Shown here: positions 1 to 11,943 of the stretch, in pieces | Layout: each line of letters opens with the position of its first letter | Position numbering within the stretch: the first letter of the stretch is position 1 | Origin: Chrysoporthe austroafricana | Lineage: Eukaryota > Ascomycota > Sordariomycetes > Diaporthales > Cryphonectriaceae | NCBI GenBank assembly: GCA_001051155.2 | Contig: JYIP02000001.1 | Span: 620,001-684,000 of the forward strand | DNA: 64,000 bases | Direction of reading: 5' to 3' | Notes under the pieces: model-generated | Databases searched by the model: none | What the model was told of the DNA's origin: nothing | The model's input: only the letters and a program-made list of their open reading frames with translations | Position numbers and translations under genes: made by a program

Positions 1-3000
1 CCAGAGGCATAATCACCTGAGAACAGGAGGGCTTGCGAGGAATCCTACCCAGTAGGGGGTTGTCTTCGAGGGCCCGTTCTAATAGCCTGTGAGGTGTCTC
101 TCGTCACATCACAGCGGAGTACGAGTCTTTTCGTAAGAGGCCCTGGCTCCCGCTGTTGCATTGTATCTTGTACACTTGCATCGTCTAGATGATCTCCGGC
201 GCACTCGACCTTGATGAGATCTGAATATTGATAATGTGACGAGCAGCAAGCTGGTATGGGTCGGCAGAACAGAGCGGACGAGGCGCGCTGGAGGTGGATG
301 TGCGGATCTACTCATCCCGAAGCTGAGCACCGGACTGGAGCGCTTGCAAAGCCGTAACACTGCTATCATCTTTGCGCGAACCAAAGACGATCGAGATATA
401 CATTGGTATCAGACGAACCCTGACGGATCCTGCCTTAATGATCACATCATTGATGTTGCTGTGCTGCCACGCGGTCAGTCGAGATACGGCTGGGGCCACC
501 CGCACAGCTGTCCCGGGTATAGCAATTCTCTGGCGCGGTGCTCAGATACGAACGGCCGTATAACGAACCATTGAAAGTCCCGTGCGTGATGTTCGACATG
601 GTCAGAGGCCTTGCCAAAGTAGCATCGCCCGCTGCCGCATCGGCGCCAAAATCTAGATGGAGATACGGGTGCCGGCGCACAGCTACCGATTTTGAAACAA
701 AGTTAATCTGTGGCCGCACAGCTGCGTGCCAAGCCAGAGCGTACCCGGCCTGACGAACCTCTATATGCTCTGGCATGGCGTGGACACTGCAGCTTATATT
801 TGCGTCCAGACGCGTAAAGGGCGCTGGAAGCCAGTCTGGACGAGGATTACTCCGAAAGTTGCCGCGGTAGATTTACAGTTTGGTCGCGATTAGCATCGAG
901 CCTGTTCAGATGAGCGCGCTCACGGATGTCGTCCAGCTCATCTGACCATCGCCCGCTGGATCTCTGCAAGGAGGCCGTCATGCTTCCGGCGGAGTGGTAA
1001 CATGGGGGGCTAGTAAATCCTTCACCGTCGCTCGTATCTCTCGTCTTTGATCCTCCGTATTAGAAACCTCGACGTCTGACCCTGGCCGTACATGGAGTTC
1101 CGAGGGCAAAACTAACTACGCCGCCATCGTCGGCCAGGTCGATAGTAATAAACCTTAAGCAGCGTGCCAGGCGCCGGTGAGCATGCGAGCTGATATTAGC
1201 CATGGTTCGTCCAGAGAAGGATGCGCGGAGACCGGGCCGGTGGTGGCTAAGTAGGCTGGCCGGCCGTGCATGCCCCAGCCAGAGGCAGTGGGGCCCGCCA
1301 CGGTACCGTGAGGCTCGAGAGCAGGTCTGACCAGGCGCGAGTGCTTATTAGCACGCAGAACGAGGGGGAGCTTTGACCCGACAGGCACCCGCCGCCTAGC
1401 TCCACAACAGGGCCAGCACGATGTCGGGTTGCATCCAGATGAAAGCGAAGGGCCGCCTCGGAGGACCGACGCCACGAATATACTCCACGGATCCTTCGTC
1501 TCGATCGTACATGCGGCAGCGACCCGGTGGTTCGGGTGGGCGACCCTCTCTCGAAGGAAGAGCCCCATGTGACCGATCCACTGGCGAAAATGCCGGAACT
1601 ATGCACATGGTTAGTAGGGACAAGAAAACGGCTAATGCTGATGCGCACGATCCCAACCGGCGGGGAAGAAGCCCTCGGCCACCTGAAATAAGATTGCGAG
1701 GGTCTCTGTGGCTTGCGCTCCTGCATAGCTCAGTATCAGCGCAGGAAAAAAAAAAACCAAAAAAAAATCGTACAACGCTTCCGGGAATGGTGGAGAAGAC
1801 TGCGGTGGGACGTCCATGGCTTGCGAGGCGTTGAAACGTAGCCAATATCTCTCTGTAGGTGGTTAGAGAGCTGGTTGAGTCAGCGCGCGAGCACGTGCAC
1901 GCGAGGCCTCGGGACGCCCACTGGCACAGCAGGTCTCACCTCGCGGCGTCTCACCTGCAAGAGCAGGCCTCCTGCCCGTCGGCGTGCAAACACGGTACCG
2001 AGGACGCAGCATCGTCGGAGGTGAGGTGATGTGCAGTTGGGCGTCGATGCTAGAGCCGCCGATCCCTCGAGGCTCTGGTCAGCACGCTGCCCCTGTTTAT
2101 CGGAGGAGCCACGTTAGCTGCCTGCTCAGTCTTGAGGCCCCATGCAGGGTAGAATCTCAGCACCAAGATGTCGGGGTCCACCCGACCAAACCGTGTTTCT
2201 GGGAGATCTGCTCGGGGTCTTCGCGTGTGGCAGCAACGGTGATCCTTGGATAGTCCTGGTACAGGTGGCGTCGGTCATGCTCCAGCCTGGTGGAGCACAG
2301 ATGCCGCCCGAGCACCGCTGAAAAAGTGCCACCGTTGAGGCAGCACCTGGGGCACACGAACGGGCACCACGGCACAGGAGGGCCGGAGGGCCAGAGGCAG
2401 AGGGTGCGGTATCACCTCTATCGTCGCAGTCGGGTGCCGCCTGCTGCTGGCTGGTTGGAAGGCGAGGCGGAGTGGCTTGTGATAATGTGTGATTTGGGCA
2501 AGTCACCCGGAGTGCGGACATTAGTGCCCGACCGTCGTTCAAGAGCCTGTAGGGTCGGCCGAATCTGGGCGGACTGGCAGTGGTCCGTTGGGGAGATGAA
2601 GACGAAGATCAATCAGCGAAGGCAATTTCGCAGTGTGACGAGCGTGCAAGGCCGGCGGGGATATCACACGCGGGCTGCAACGGTGCGGCACAGCGCAGCG
2701 CCCACTTGCCGCAGAAGCAGCAAGCAGCCTCTGGACCGAGCGGCCTCCTCCTCCTCCTCCCCTGCCTCGACGACGAAGAGGTGTTGCACTGCATCTCGGC
2801 GCTGCGGCGTGGCATACAGACGGCCGCCGGCGCCGTCAGGCCCAGCGCCCAGCGTTGGGCTTATCGGCGCCACGCGCAGCTCCCATCGCGGTGCCCGCCA
2901 GGGCGTCTGCACTGGGACGACTGGGCATCAGCACATGGTGCCCAGCACGAACAGCAGCGTGTCGCGGGGTGGATCTGCGCAGGACCAGAAGAGAGCAGGA

Positions 3001-3159
3001 TCGAGCACGTCTCCGTACATAGTACGGTCTGTGCATAAGCGAAATCGGATTGATGGAGCACTTACTGAGTCGAGGACAGAGCAGACACGCCTCCGGTGTT
3101 CGAGAAGGGAAGAGGTGGAGATGATCACCCTAGAGAAGCAAACCGGCCGGGGCGCATTT

Positions 3160-3232
3160 GGGGCCTCGCTGGGGCCTCGCTGGGGGGCTCGCTGGGGGGC
3201 TCGCCGGGGCCTCACTGGCCTCGCTGGGGCTC
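3160..3232. repeat. Imperfect 11-12 bp tandem repeat
   Basis: About six imperfect copies of a GGGGCCTCGCT / GGGGGGCTCGCT unit lie in a row, with drift in unit length and one C-to-A change. It sits in noncoding sequence. Confidence 0.75.
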
Positions 3233-3929
3233 TGCCGCGTGGCGAAAGACAGGGTCGGGTCCCCCGGAACGTTATTCCTCCCGGGACGATGACAGGTGCA
3301 GCCGTCCCAGAACACCCTCCAGAAGCGGCTCCTGGCACCTACTCGGTACGCACCTGCAGCCGGCTAATGCAGATGCAACGCGGCCCACCTGCTACTATGG
3401 TACTATGGTATAGTAGGTAGGGGTTTAGTGGAGGGGGGCCACTTGGGGGGGGGCACTTTGGAGGGGGGGGGAAGAGACTTACCTACCCAGTACAGACGAT
3501 ACTGGGCAGTATCTGGTGGTAGGCACTATGGCAGTGGGGCCGTATCATACTGGAACCACGGAACCTATGCCCATCTCTGATGCACGCAATGCTCCCGAGA
3601 AGACGAGATCTCTGGGTCTTTCGTATCAGAAACACGATCCCCCCTTCCTGCCCGTCCCAGGGAATCAGACCGGTAATAGGCACAAGTTTTACTTTGATGC
3701 TGGCGAGCTGGACGCGATACTAGCGAGGCCAGGCCCGCGCATACGAGCGGCCCGTGTGTCTCTCTCTCTTCAGCCCGCCACTGCCTACTGTCCTCCTCTA
3801 TCGTGGCATGTCGGTACCATACTCGGTACAGTCGTGGACGTGATAGGTTTCCGCGGACCTCGAGCGGACGACGGCGAGCTTGGGCTAACCATGCGAGGAC
3901 AAGCACGAGGAGTGCTCCTCAGACTGGTT

Positions 3930-3945
3930 GGCTGGCTGGCTGGCT
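3930..3945. repeat. (GGCT)4 microsatellite
   Basis: Four perfect GGCT units in noncoding DNA. Confidence 0.75.
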
Positions 3946-5174
3946 GGGCCCCTATCATCGTACGTACTATGGTCTGTAGAGGAGGAGTACATAAGCAGGT
4001 ACCTGCCATACGGGACCAGCCGGGGTGGGCACAGGGGGTTCGCCAGTAGGCGTGGTAGGGTGCCAGGTGCTTCCCCGGACCAACAGGGGCTTTTCCACGG
4101 TGGTGCTAGTATTAGTTAGGGGTTGATGGCTTGGCGCCTCTTTCAGATTCGTGCCACTTTGCCAATCACAGGCTCGCAGAAACCCAATTGACCGACCGAC
4201 CTGTCTTCATCGACAATCACCGCGCCCGCCACACACAGTCGCCAGTTGTCGAGGCCTCTCTGCAGTGGCGCGCCCCCTGGCGTTACATTACACGCCCGTA
4301 CACCAATGCAGGGACGAATGTGATCATTGCCCTCGAGCGCACCCCCTCCCGTTCCCTGCCGTTCGCTCCCTGCCGTGCCTACCAATTAATTGCCTGCCCT
4401 GTCCGGCGTCGAGATGCTCTTCTGCCGCTATGGATTCCCCCCCCCTCCACTCCCTCCATCCCCAACCTCCATCTGCGGCCAGTGAGACCGCCGGCGGTGA
4501 TGGTGACGCCTGCTCGTGATCCTGCGGGCAGGCCGGGCTCCGCAGAAGCAAGACGAGGCTCGATCCCGGCGCCATCGAGGCTGTGGTCTCGATCGGTGCA
4601 AATGAACGAGGACGACCCTCGTCGCGTCGAGGCCTGTGCTACCCTTGCCCTGCTGCTACCATAGCAGCAATGCTACTGCGACCCTTGGCCCGGGTGTGCT
4701 CCACTGCAACCTGCCTCTGCTCGTCATATAATTGAATCTCTTTCATTCGAACCCACTCTGATAATCTTATTTTCCTTCGTACCCTGATACCTCACCTCGC
4801 GCGCCGAGTACGAAGCGCTCTGGACGGCTTCAATAATATCTCTGCCCTGGCGTTCAGGTGTCTGTGTGCTCTTCTGCCGCCCCTCCCCCTTCCCCCCGTG
4901 TCCAATCTCCTCGCCTGTCCCTCGCTGGACTTGTCCTCCTCGTTGTTTCGCGGCTGCCGCACCAGACCGAACGACATATCGCTGTCGTCGTTACCGCAGT
5001 ACAACACCACCGTCCGTGTGTTCAACGCTGTGGGTACACGTCACGGTCGGCTCACGATCCTCGGGAAGATCTACCGCTGCTGATATCCTCTTGACACACC
5101 CGCCGGGACTAGCCACCTCTCGCCATCCATGCGGTGACTAGACCAGACTTCATCTCTCCCGGCGTGACTGAGAC

Positions 5175-5198
5175 CTGCTCCTGCTCCTGCTCCTGCTC
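5175..5198. repeat. (CTGCTC)4 hexanucleotide repeat
   Basis: Four perfect CTGCTC units followed by a CTC-rich tract, in a pyrimidine-rich plus strand typical of fungal 5' leader or promoter sequence. Confidence 0.75.
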
Positions 5199-5417
5199 CG
5201 CTTCCTCCTCCTCCTGCCCCGCCAGGCCAGTCCTGCTGTGCTCCTGTCCGCCTCGTGTCTCACATCCGGTCGAACCTCACAACTGCTCTGCTCGGCTCCT
5301 CGTCGCCGGTCAGCAAAGTTGTCCCACCGCGTGAGTTCCCAACGCGCCCGTGGTTTCACCCTTGTGCCCTGCGCTGCCTGCACCGCCCGTGGGACTGAGG
5401 CTATCAGCCGGAACGCT

Positions 5418-5436
5418 CAGCCAGCCAGCCAGCCAG
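5418..5436. repeat. (CAGC)n microsatellite
   Basis: Four complete CAGC units plus a partial fifth, in noncoding sequence. Confidence 0.7.
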
Positions 5437-6343
5437 TCCTGCCTGGACTGACGGTGCCCCCACCGCTGTCCTTGACTCGCACAAGTATCTACCGTCCTAT
5501 CTGATCCCTCGTGCTGATCCTCGACAGGCAGGTGACCGGCCGCCGTGGTCCAAGCTAGTGCGACGTTGATATAGGGGTCCTCTTCCGAGCCCGGTAGGCT
5601 GCCGTGCACCCCTCTCAGCTCTCACTTCTGAAGAAGCGTCGAGCTCGCGGGCCTCCTGGCTCGGTTTGCTTCGAGGACCTACGGCTCTGGAACTTTCGTA
5701 CGCCCGTGTATCAAATCATCGGCATCAGGTCGGCTCGGCACCAATGCTATCAGATCCCCCCAGGCCGTCCATCGCCATCGATCCACGACTCGGACTGAAA
5801 CGTCACCTACTAGCCGGCGCCTGTTGCAATCGGCAGGTCACGGTCCCGCGAGAAGAACGGTACGTGTGATGTTCCTGCAGACCTAGTATAATCCTCCGGG
5901 GGTGGGCCGCCATAGCACCGCGTGTTATGGGCAGGGGGCTCCAGGGGTCAAGCCAGCCGTTCATGCTAAGGCTATATCAGACTTCAGACACAATCAACGT
6001 AGCAATCGTCGCGGAATGCAAGTCCGGCTAACGTCTTCCCAGAACCTCTCACCGATTGACTTTCCCCAGAAGCTGCAGGTGACGGAAATCGGCCTTCGGC
6101 TTCTGAGTAGCTGTTCCCATCGTTCAGTACGTGAGCCTCTCCGGCTTGCCCCTCTTTGGCCTTCTTTTTTTGAGAATTGGATGAATATCTTGTTTCGTTT
6201 AACCGTCTTGCTGACTCGGTCTTGTAAATCTAGCGCGTGGCTCGAGATTTGGCGGTAAAGGAACCTTAACGTCTCGGGCGTCTTCCACATCTGTCGCCGA
6301 CCAGGACAGCCGTGACAGGACGGTGGAAACCTTACTCACCAAC

Positions 6344-6373
6344 CCTCCACCCGGGCGTCCTCCACCCGGGCGT
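6344..6373. repeat. 15-bp perfect direct repeat in the ApsA leader
   Basis: CCTCCACCCGGGCGT occurs twice back to back, about 100 bp before the ApsA-like start codon. It may be a cis element or a simple duplication; nothing in the sequence decides. Confidence 0.7.
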
Positions 6374-6474
6374 TCATTCGCGACAGCGACCCAGGGGATA
6401 GGTGGGCATCATATCAGGCTGAATATGCCGCCTCCTCCTGCGAGGGCCCTCATATTACCTCTCTGACTCCCGCC

Positions 6475-9400
6475 ATGGAATCACCACATCCCATCATGAC
6501 AGGCTGGGAGACGGAGGACGAGACGTGTGTGCCCGCCTCTTCGACACTCACGACCCCCATGGACGCCAAGCCACCATCAAAGGGCTCGAGGCCGTCCTCT
6601 CGGAACTCGAGAAGGTCCAGGCGCTCAGTTACCCCACCTGGAAGAATTACGAAGTCCCCACCGCCCATGCCCGGGAGCGACAAGACCGACAAGAGCGACA
6701 GGGTCGTCAGAGACCTCGCGACCGACGAGAAAATCAGCATTCTGGACCCGCGCCGTTTTACGCCCACCCTCCATGCGAACCTGGTTGGCGAGATCCTGTC
6801 CCTGAAACGGGATCAGGACGAGAAGCTGAAGGTGATAGAGAACCTGGAGGCCACGCTGCAGACGGCGCGAGACGAAGGAGACAACCTCGAGTCGACACTT
6901 CTCAGCACATCCAAGGAGAACAGGTCCCTCAAGCGCCAGCTAGCTCTGTTGGAGGGAGGCACGTCATCAGCGCTTGGGGAGCTGGCTCGTGAGCGCGACG
7001 AAGCCGTTGACGCCGCAGCCGAAACTAGAAAACGACTCGAGATGGTCCAAAAGAAACTGAAGGCGCAGGAGGACGACTCGGAGAGAACGAACGACCTGTG
7101 GGCCAAAGACAAAGATGCGTGGGAAGAAGAGAGACGGAAGACGGATCGTAAGATCCACATCCTCGAGACTAGACTGAAGATGGTCCTGGAAGAGATGGCA
7201 GCATACCAAGCAAACGCCCTGAACGACCAGGCGTTGACTGAAGTAGAAGATGAGGACAAGGCCAGGGACAGCGATGCTGGTAGCATCCGCTCCATGAACG
7301 TTAGAGAGAGCGTGCGGTTTTCTCTCTTGCAGAAGGCGAATGGGCACTCCCTCGCTGACGAACTCGATTTTGACGACGACTCCGACTGGCAGACGGATGT
7401 GAATGGACGAGACAGCGTCATGTCATATCACAGGCATGGTCGCAGTGGCTCCCGTGCCAGCATCTTGTCCAGATCCCATCGCCGCCACCACAGCAGCGAG
7501 AGCCTGGTCAGGCCCGGCAGTGTTGCGCGCGTTCGGTTTCAAACGCAGATGCAAATGGAAGACATCCTCACAAACGATGTCATCCAGGAGGACGAGGAGA
7601 TGCAGCGGCCTGACGTTCACTATACTGACACGGGAGTCCAGTACTCCCCTCCGCCCTCACCCAAGATCACTGCTAGCAAGGCCCCGGTTCCTACGACCCC
7701 GGAGCCGATGGTACAGGCCCTGGCGGCGAAGTGGGAGAAACACTACGAGGAGGGCAGCAACGAGGCGAATCAGAGAAGAAAGAGGACCAGCATCGCGAAG
7801 CCGCTCGTCATCCAGCCACCGGCCCATCAGAACTTGATGGTTTCGGTCGCGGCGCAGACATCGGACGTACCACTGAGCCCACCAAAGACACCGAGATCCC
7901 CATCTCGAGACCAAGCGTCGAAGCTGAATGAAAAGGAGGCAGTTGTCATGGTCACCGCCGGAACTCAAACAGATGCTCCTGTGTTGCCGAGACCTGCTAC
8001 CCCGGACAGTCCTTCTCTCGCCATCCCGAGTATCGCCATACATCCCCCGACAAGTCGACCAACCACTCCCAAGCAGCCTCGGCTGCCGCAGCTCTTGAAA
8101 GACTTTGCATGCCAGGTCTCCCTCTGGGACGTGCCCACGACAGAGACCGGCATCCAGACGGAAGAGATCCGGATCGACCAGCGACTGGACAGGCTCCCAC
8201 CCCACTTACACCCCTCCGCAATCACCTCCAGGCCTACGTCTCCTGCTGCCGGATCGCAGGCTTCTACTCATGCGGATGGCGACGCCACCCCTGTTCCGCC
8301 TCGCAACCCCAGGAGGCTCACCACCCAGAGGAGCTTCGGCGATTCTGCCCCCTCTCTTCGCGACTCCATAGATCTGGAGGCGAAGAGCCCCACTGGCGCC
8401 CGCCCTCACTCGCAAAAGTCCACCTCGCGGAAAAATCATCGGATCAGCAATCTGTTCACGACAGACCACAACGATGCCAGCTCGGCCGACGAGATGGATG
8501 ATTTTGACATGAGCGATTCCGAGTTCAGGACAGCCCTGTCGGCTCCTCGTGCGGTCAAGTCCCCTAAGCTCAGCCGGTCGGCGTCAGGCTCGGTGCCTAC
8601 CTCCCCTGAGGAGACTATCCAAAGAAAAGTCTCCGGCCCGAAGAGTCCCGTGGAACCACTTGAGCCCACAAGTGCCTTCAATCGCTACAAGCTGTCCGGG
8701 AACCAGGGGGTTGCCATGCCTCATCGCGAGTCGTCTACGAAGGTCGGACTTCGACCCTCTGCAATGGCGAGCTCGAAGGCTGGCAGTATGAGAAAGGCTG
8801 CCATGATACAGAGTGGCATCACTACTCACCAGGAGGATGCATCAGACCCACCTTTCCCTATCCCTACGAGAGCCAGCTCTCGGCAGCCTCTATTCAGTCC
8901 TACTGAACGCAGTACTGAGAACCGAAGCCCCACGAGAAGAGAACCATGGCATAGAAAGGGCATCCGGACGACTCAATACCGTGCAAACAGTCTGCGGAAG
9001 AGCAGGTCCGGCGCCGCCGCTCCCCAGGGCAAGAACAAGAGAAAGAACAGCAGATCGCCGTCATTCTCACCGGTTGTGCCCCAGACTCCTACAGTCGCTT
9101 CTATGGCATCGAACGGCAAGGAGCTCGCTACGACCAGGAACGAGCGTCCCCAGGGAAGAGGCCATCGCCATCAGATCTCGGGCACCACCGCGACCACCGA
9201 GGCGACTGGTTTCCGGTCAAACGATGGCTCACAGGCCGCAAACGGCGTGGTGGATGCCATTGCCCAGACTATGGTTGGCGAGTGGATGTTCAAGTATGTC
9301 CGGCGGAGGAAGTCGTTCGGCATGTCAGCCGACAACACTGGCAAGGACGACTCTAGCAATGACCGGCACAGGCGGTGGGTCTGGTTGGCGCCGTATGAAA

Positions 9401-10735
9401 GAGCAATCCTCTGGAGCAGCAAGCAGCCTTCTAGCGGAAGCGCCCTGCTAGGCAAATCTGGCCGAAAGCGTAAGTGATTCCCACCAAAGCGCACCTGCGC
9501 CTCAGAAACTTGCTGACTGGTCTACAGTCACCATCCAGTCGGTGCTCGACGTCAAGGATGACAACCCTGCGCCGAAAGGTCAACTGGCGGTCTTCAACCG
9601 GTCTATCCTCATCCTCACGCCTCAGCGTGCGCTCAAATTCACCACAGTCAACGCCGAGAGGCATTACCTCTGGCTGACAGCCCTTTCGTTCCTGGCACAC
9701 TCACAACAGGACGTACCTGAAATACCCACCACGGTACCGAAACAGGCCCCCGACTTCGAGCTCCCCCCTGAGCAGAGTAAGACGCGCCGACCACGCATCC
9801 GCGACTCTATCCGCCTGGCCAAGAGCCAGAACCCTGTTTTCGGCCACCATAACCCACCTTCTCGGTCCTCTGGCGGGCCGACCTCCACCATGTCCTCTCA
9901 AGGAGCGCCGAGAGGTGCCTTCAGCGATCGCACCATCTCGCCCATGCCCAGTATCCCCGACGTCCCGCCCAGCCTCGCCCCGAGCTACCGCCTTAACCCG
10001 TCGGCGCCGCCAAGCGAGTCACGCGGCTCGAGCTACTCGCACTATTCTAACCCCGACCCCAGCCACAGCGGCGCGGCGCACGAGCGCGAATGCTCCGCCG
10101 ACGCCGCCATCCCGCCCGCGATCCCCAGGTTCGCCCGGGACCAGGCCCAGCAGCCGCCGCAGGCGGGCTTCCACGGCCGGAAGCGCAGCAACACGGGCGG
10201 GCGCGTGCCGCCGCCCCTGTCCTTCCGCGGCTTCGGGGCCAGCCACGCCTTCGCCCACAACCCCAACAACGCCAGCCAGTCCACCAACACGGGCTCGAGC
10301 GACGTGTACCTCGGCGGCGGCGGTGGCGGTGGCGGCAGCGGGCCCCGGACGTCCGAGATGCTCGGCGACTGGAGCGGGCGCAACAGCGAGGCGTCCTCGT
10401 GGCGGGGCTCGGTGGCCGGCGGCAACCTCTTCGAGGCGATCGGCACCGTGCGGATGGAGGCGTTCATCAGCCCGCTCGCGTACAGCCGGTACGAGAGCGA
10501 TGGGCAGCTGGACTACCCGGACCCGCTCGAGGACAGCCGGATGCGGGCGCGCAAGCGGACCAAGGAGAGGCGGCGGCGGAAGAGCCGGTCGAGGAGCCGG
10601 AGCCGCACGCGGGACAGCTTCACGCGCGGCGGCGTGGGCGGGTGGAAGGAGGAGTACTGGGGCTACAGCGGGCACAGGACGGCGGGGGAGGAGGAGCCCT
10701 CGACGGCGAGGGGCAACCCCTTTGAGGGGTTCTAG
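6475..10735 (+). CDS. apsA: ApsA/Num1-like cortical nuclear-migration protein with C-terminal PH domain
   Basis: Two exons, 6475-9469 and 9528-10735, give about 1400 residues. The 58-nt intron has GTAAGT, CTGAC and TACAG. Residues about 99-245 form a long coiled coil, preceded by an ILDPRRFTPTLHANLV block that I associate with this family. A long Ser/Pro/Arg-rich middle follows. A PH domain spans about 936-1055 (EWMFKYVRRR start, WLTAL helix end) and crosses the intron. In this family the PH domain binds plasma-membrane phosphoinositide and the coiled coil captures dynein at the cortex, which positions nuclei. The tail is Gly/Ser-rich with an RS-like basic run (KSRSRSRSRTR). It is shorter than A. 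nidulans ApsA. The first 60-65 residues are doubtful: codon bias and protein character favour another frame between about 6525 and 6655 (see findings). The identity is firm; the N-terminus is not. Confidence 0.9.
9470..9527 (+). other. Intron in the ApsA-like gene
   Basis: GTAAGT donor, TTGCTGACTGG branch region and CTACAG acceptor. Removing it joins the two halves of the PH domain in frame. Confidence 0.9.
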
Positions 10736-11943
10736 GCTCTGCCTCTCCTCTCACCCGCCCGGGCCCTTTCGCTGAACTGTCCTCCTCCTTCATACCTGCT
10801 CCCGGGGGGAGGGAAGCAGATAGACCGCCTGCAGCGACGGCGATCTTCGGCCTCTCCCTGGAGTCTCTGCTTCTCTAAGCCTGTGTTTAGCCTCAGCCTT
10901 GAACAGTGGCTGAGAGATGGACAGCGCAAGCGATGACTTTTTGGAGTTATACTTATTTCCTCTTTTCCTCTTTTCTTTTTGTGATTTAGCGTGGCCCTGT
11001 AGGCATGGGCCACGCCGTCGCGGGATACCCCCAGTCCATTCTGCTTTGTCGGAAATCTTGTGTTCTCTATGTGTACCCAATATCTGATTCGATACTCCTC
11101 TTTTTTTTCTTTTTTTTTTCTTCTTCTTCTTTCTTCTTCTCTGGTCCGCGTACGCCCTCACTCTTGGGTAGTCGCCCCGGCGGGTGGCTGTGACCCCGAA
11201 ACGGCCTGGTAGGAATAGCTTCGGTCGGGGACAGCGAGGGAAAAATAGGGACGGACGGATATAGGCCAGGCGGGTGCTTGACAGGATCGGGCATACGTGT
11301 TAGGGAAATTCCCCGCGGCATCCTGGCCGCTGACAAAAGTGACCTTTTGGAAAAGCTCGCTCACAGACTTTGTCTCCTTGGACTCATCATTCTCTGCTTC
11401 GTATATATACCGTAGGGAAAGTTTTTGTGGATGGGGGGAGGATCTAAGGGCAGGAGATTGCTGCACCGTATATCCAGGCTACCTGGGACATACAGAAGAG
11501 AATAAATAAATGCACCCTACCGACAAACAGTATGTCTTGCTCTTTAGTGATTAGTGTGTTATCATCCAGACGGGCGGCGCTTGTCCTGGGCTGCTAGAAC
11601 GGCGCGCGGCAGGACTGTACTGAGTATGGAGGGACAGACAAGGGTTGCTGCTCCTCGGCGCGTCCCGCAAGTGCCCCGCCAAAAGGGGGTGGACCAGTGC
11701 TGCCCCACCACAGACTCGACTTCTACACTGACGTCGCCCTGAAAGTGTTCGAGCTGCTTCGCCAACCTCGCAACAGCCTCCGCGCCCAGCCCTCATACCC
11801 TGCGCCCCTCCGGCCTCCATAAAGCCAGCCAGCCAGTCACCCTGCTTCGACCCCAAAGAGGTGTTCTATCCTATAAAAGAAAGAATTAGAAAAGCAAGAG
11901 CGAGGGAAAAAAAATAAAAGAAAGAAAGAGAGAAAGAGAGAAG
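10736..11943. other. Intergenic region between apsA and the OTU gene
   Basis: No gene is seen. It holds the apsA 3' untranslated region, a T/TTC-rich tract at about 11098-11140, and an AATAAATAAA string at 11501-11510 that could serve in 3'-end formation but lies far from the stop. The last 70 bp before 11944 are almost pure purine (A/G), forming the leader of the OTU gene. Confidence 0.6.

Larger units (their letters stand above)
1..6474. other. GC-rich region without a supportable gene
   Basis: No open frame here has recognisable motifs or sustained fungal codon bias. The longest frames (such as 2290-3420 plus and the overlapping minus frames around 1155-1845) are rich in Arg, Gly, Pro and Ser, overlap in several phases and start inside low-complexity DNA, so I treat them as chance frames in GC-rich sequence. 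The stretch holds several simple and tandem repeats, listed separately. The last 1-2 kb probably contains the promoter and long 5' leader of the ApsA-like gene that begins at 6475. Confidence 0.6.

Noticed and set aside
2290..3420. 376-codon plus frame
   Set aside because: Composition is that of random GC-rich DNA, it runs through a tandem repeat, and no domain or codon bias supports it.
4690..4800. B-box-like GGTTCGAAT on the minus strand near 4745-4753
   Set aside because: No A box or acceptor stem was found at the right spacing.
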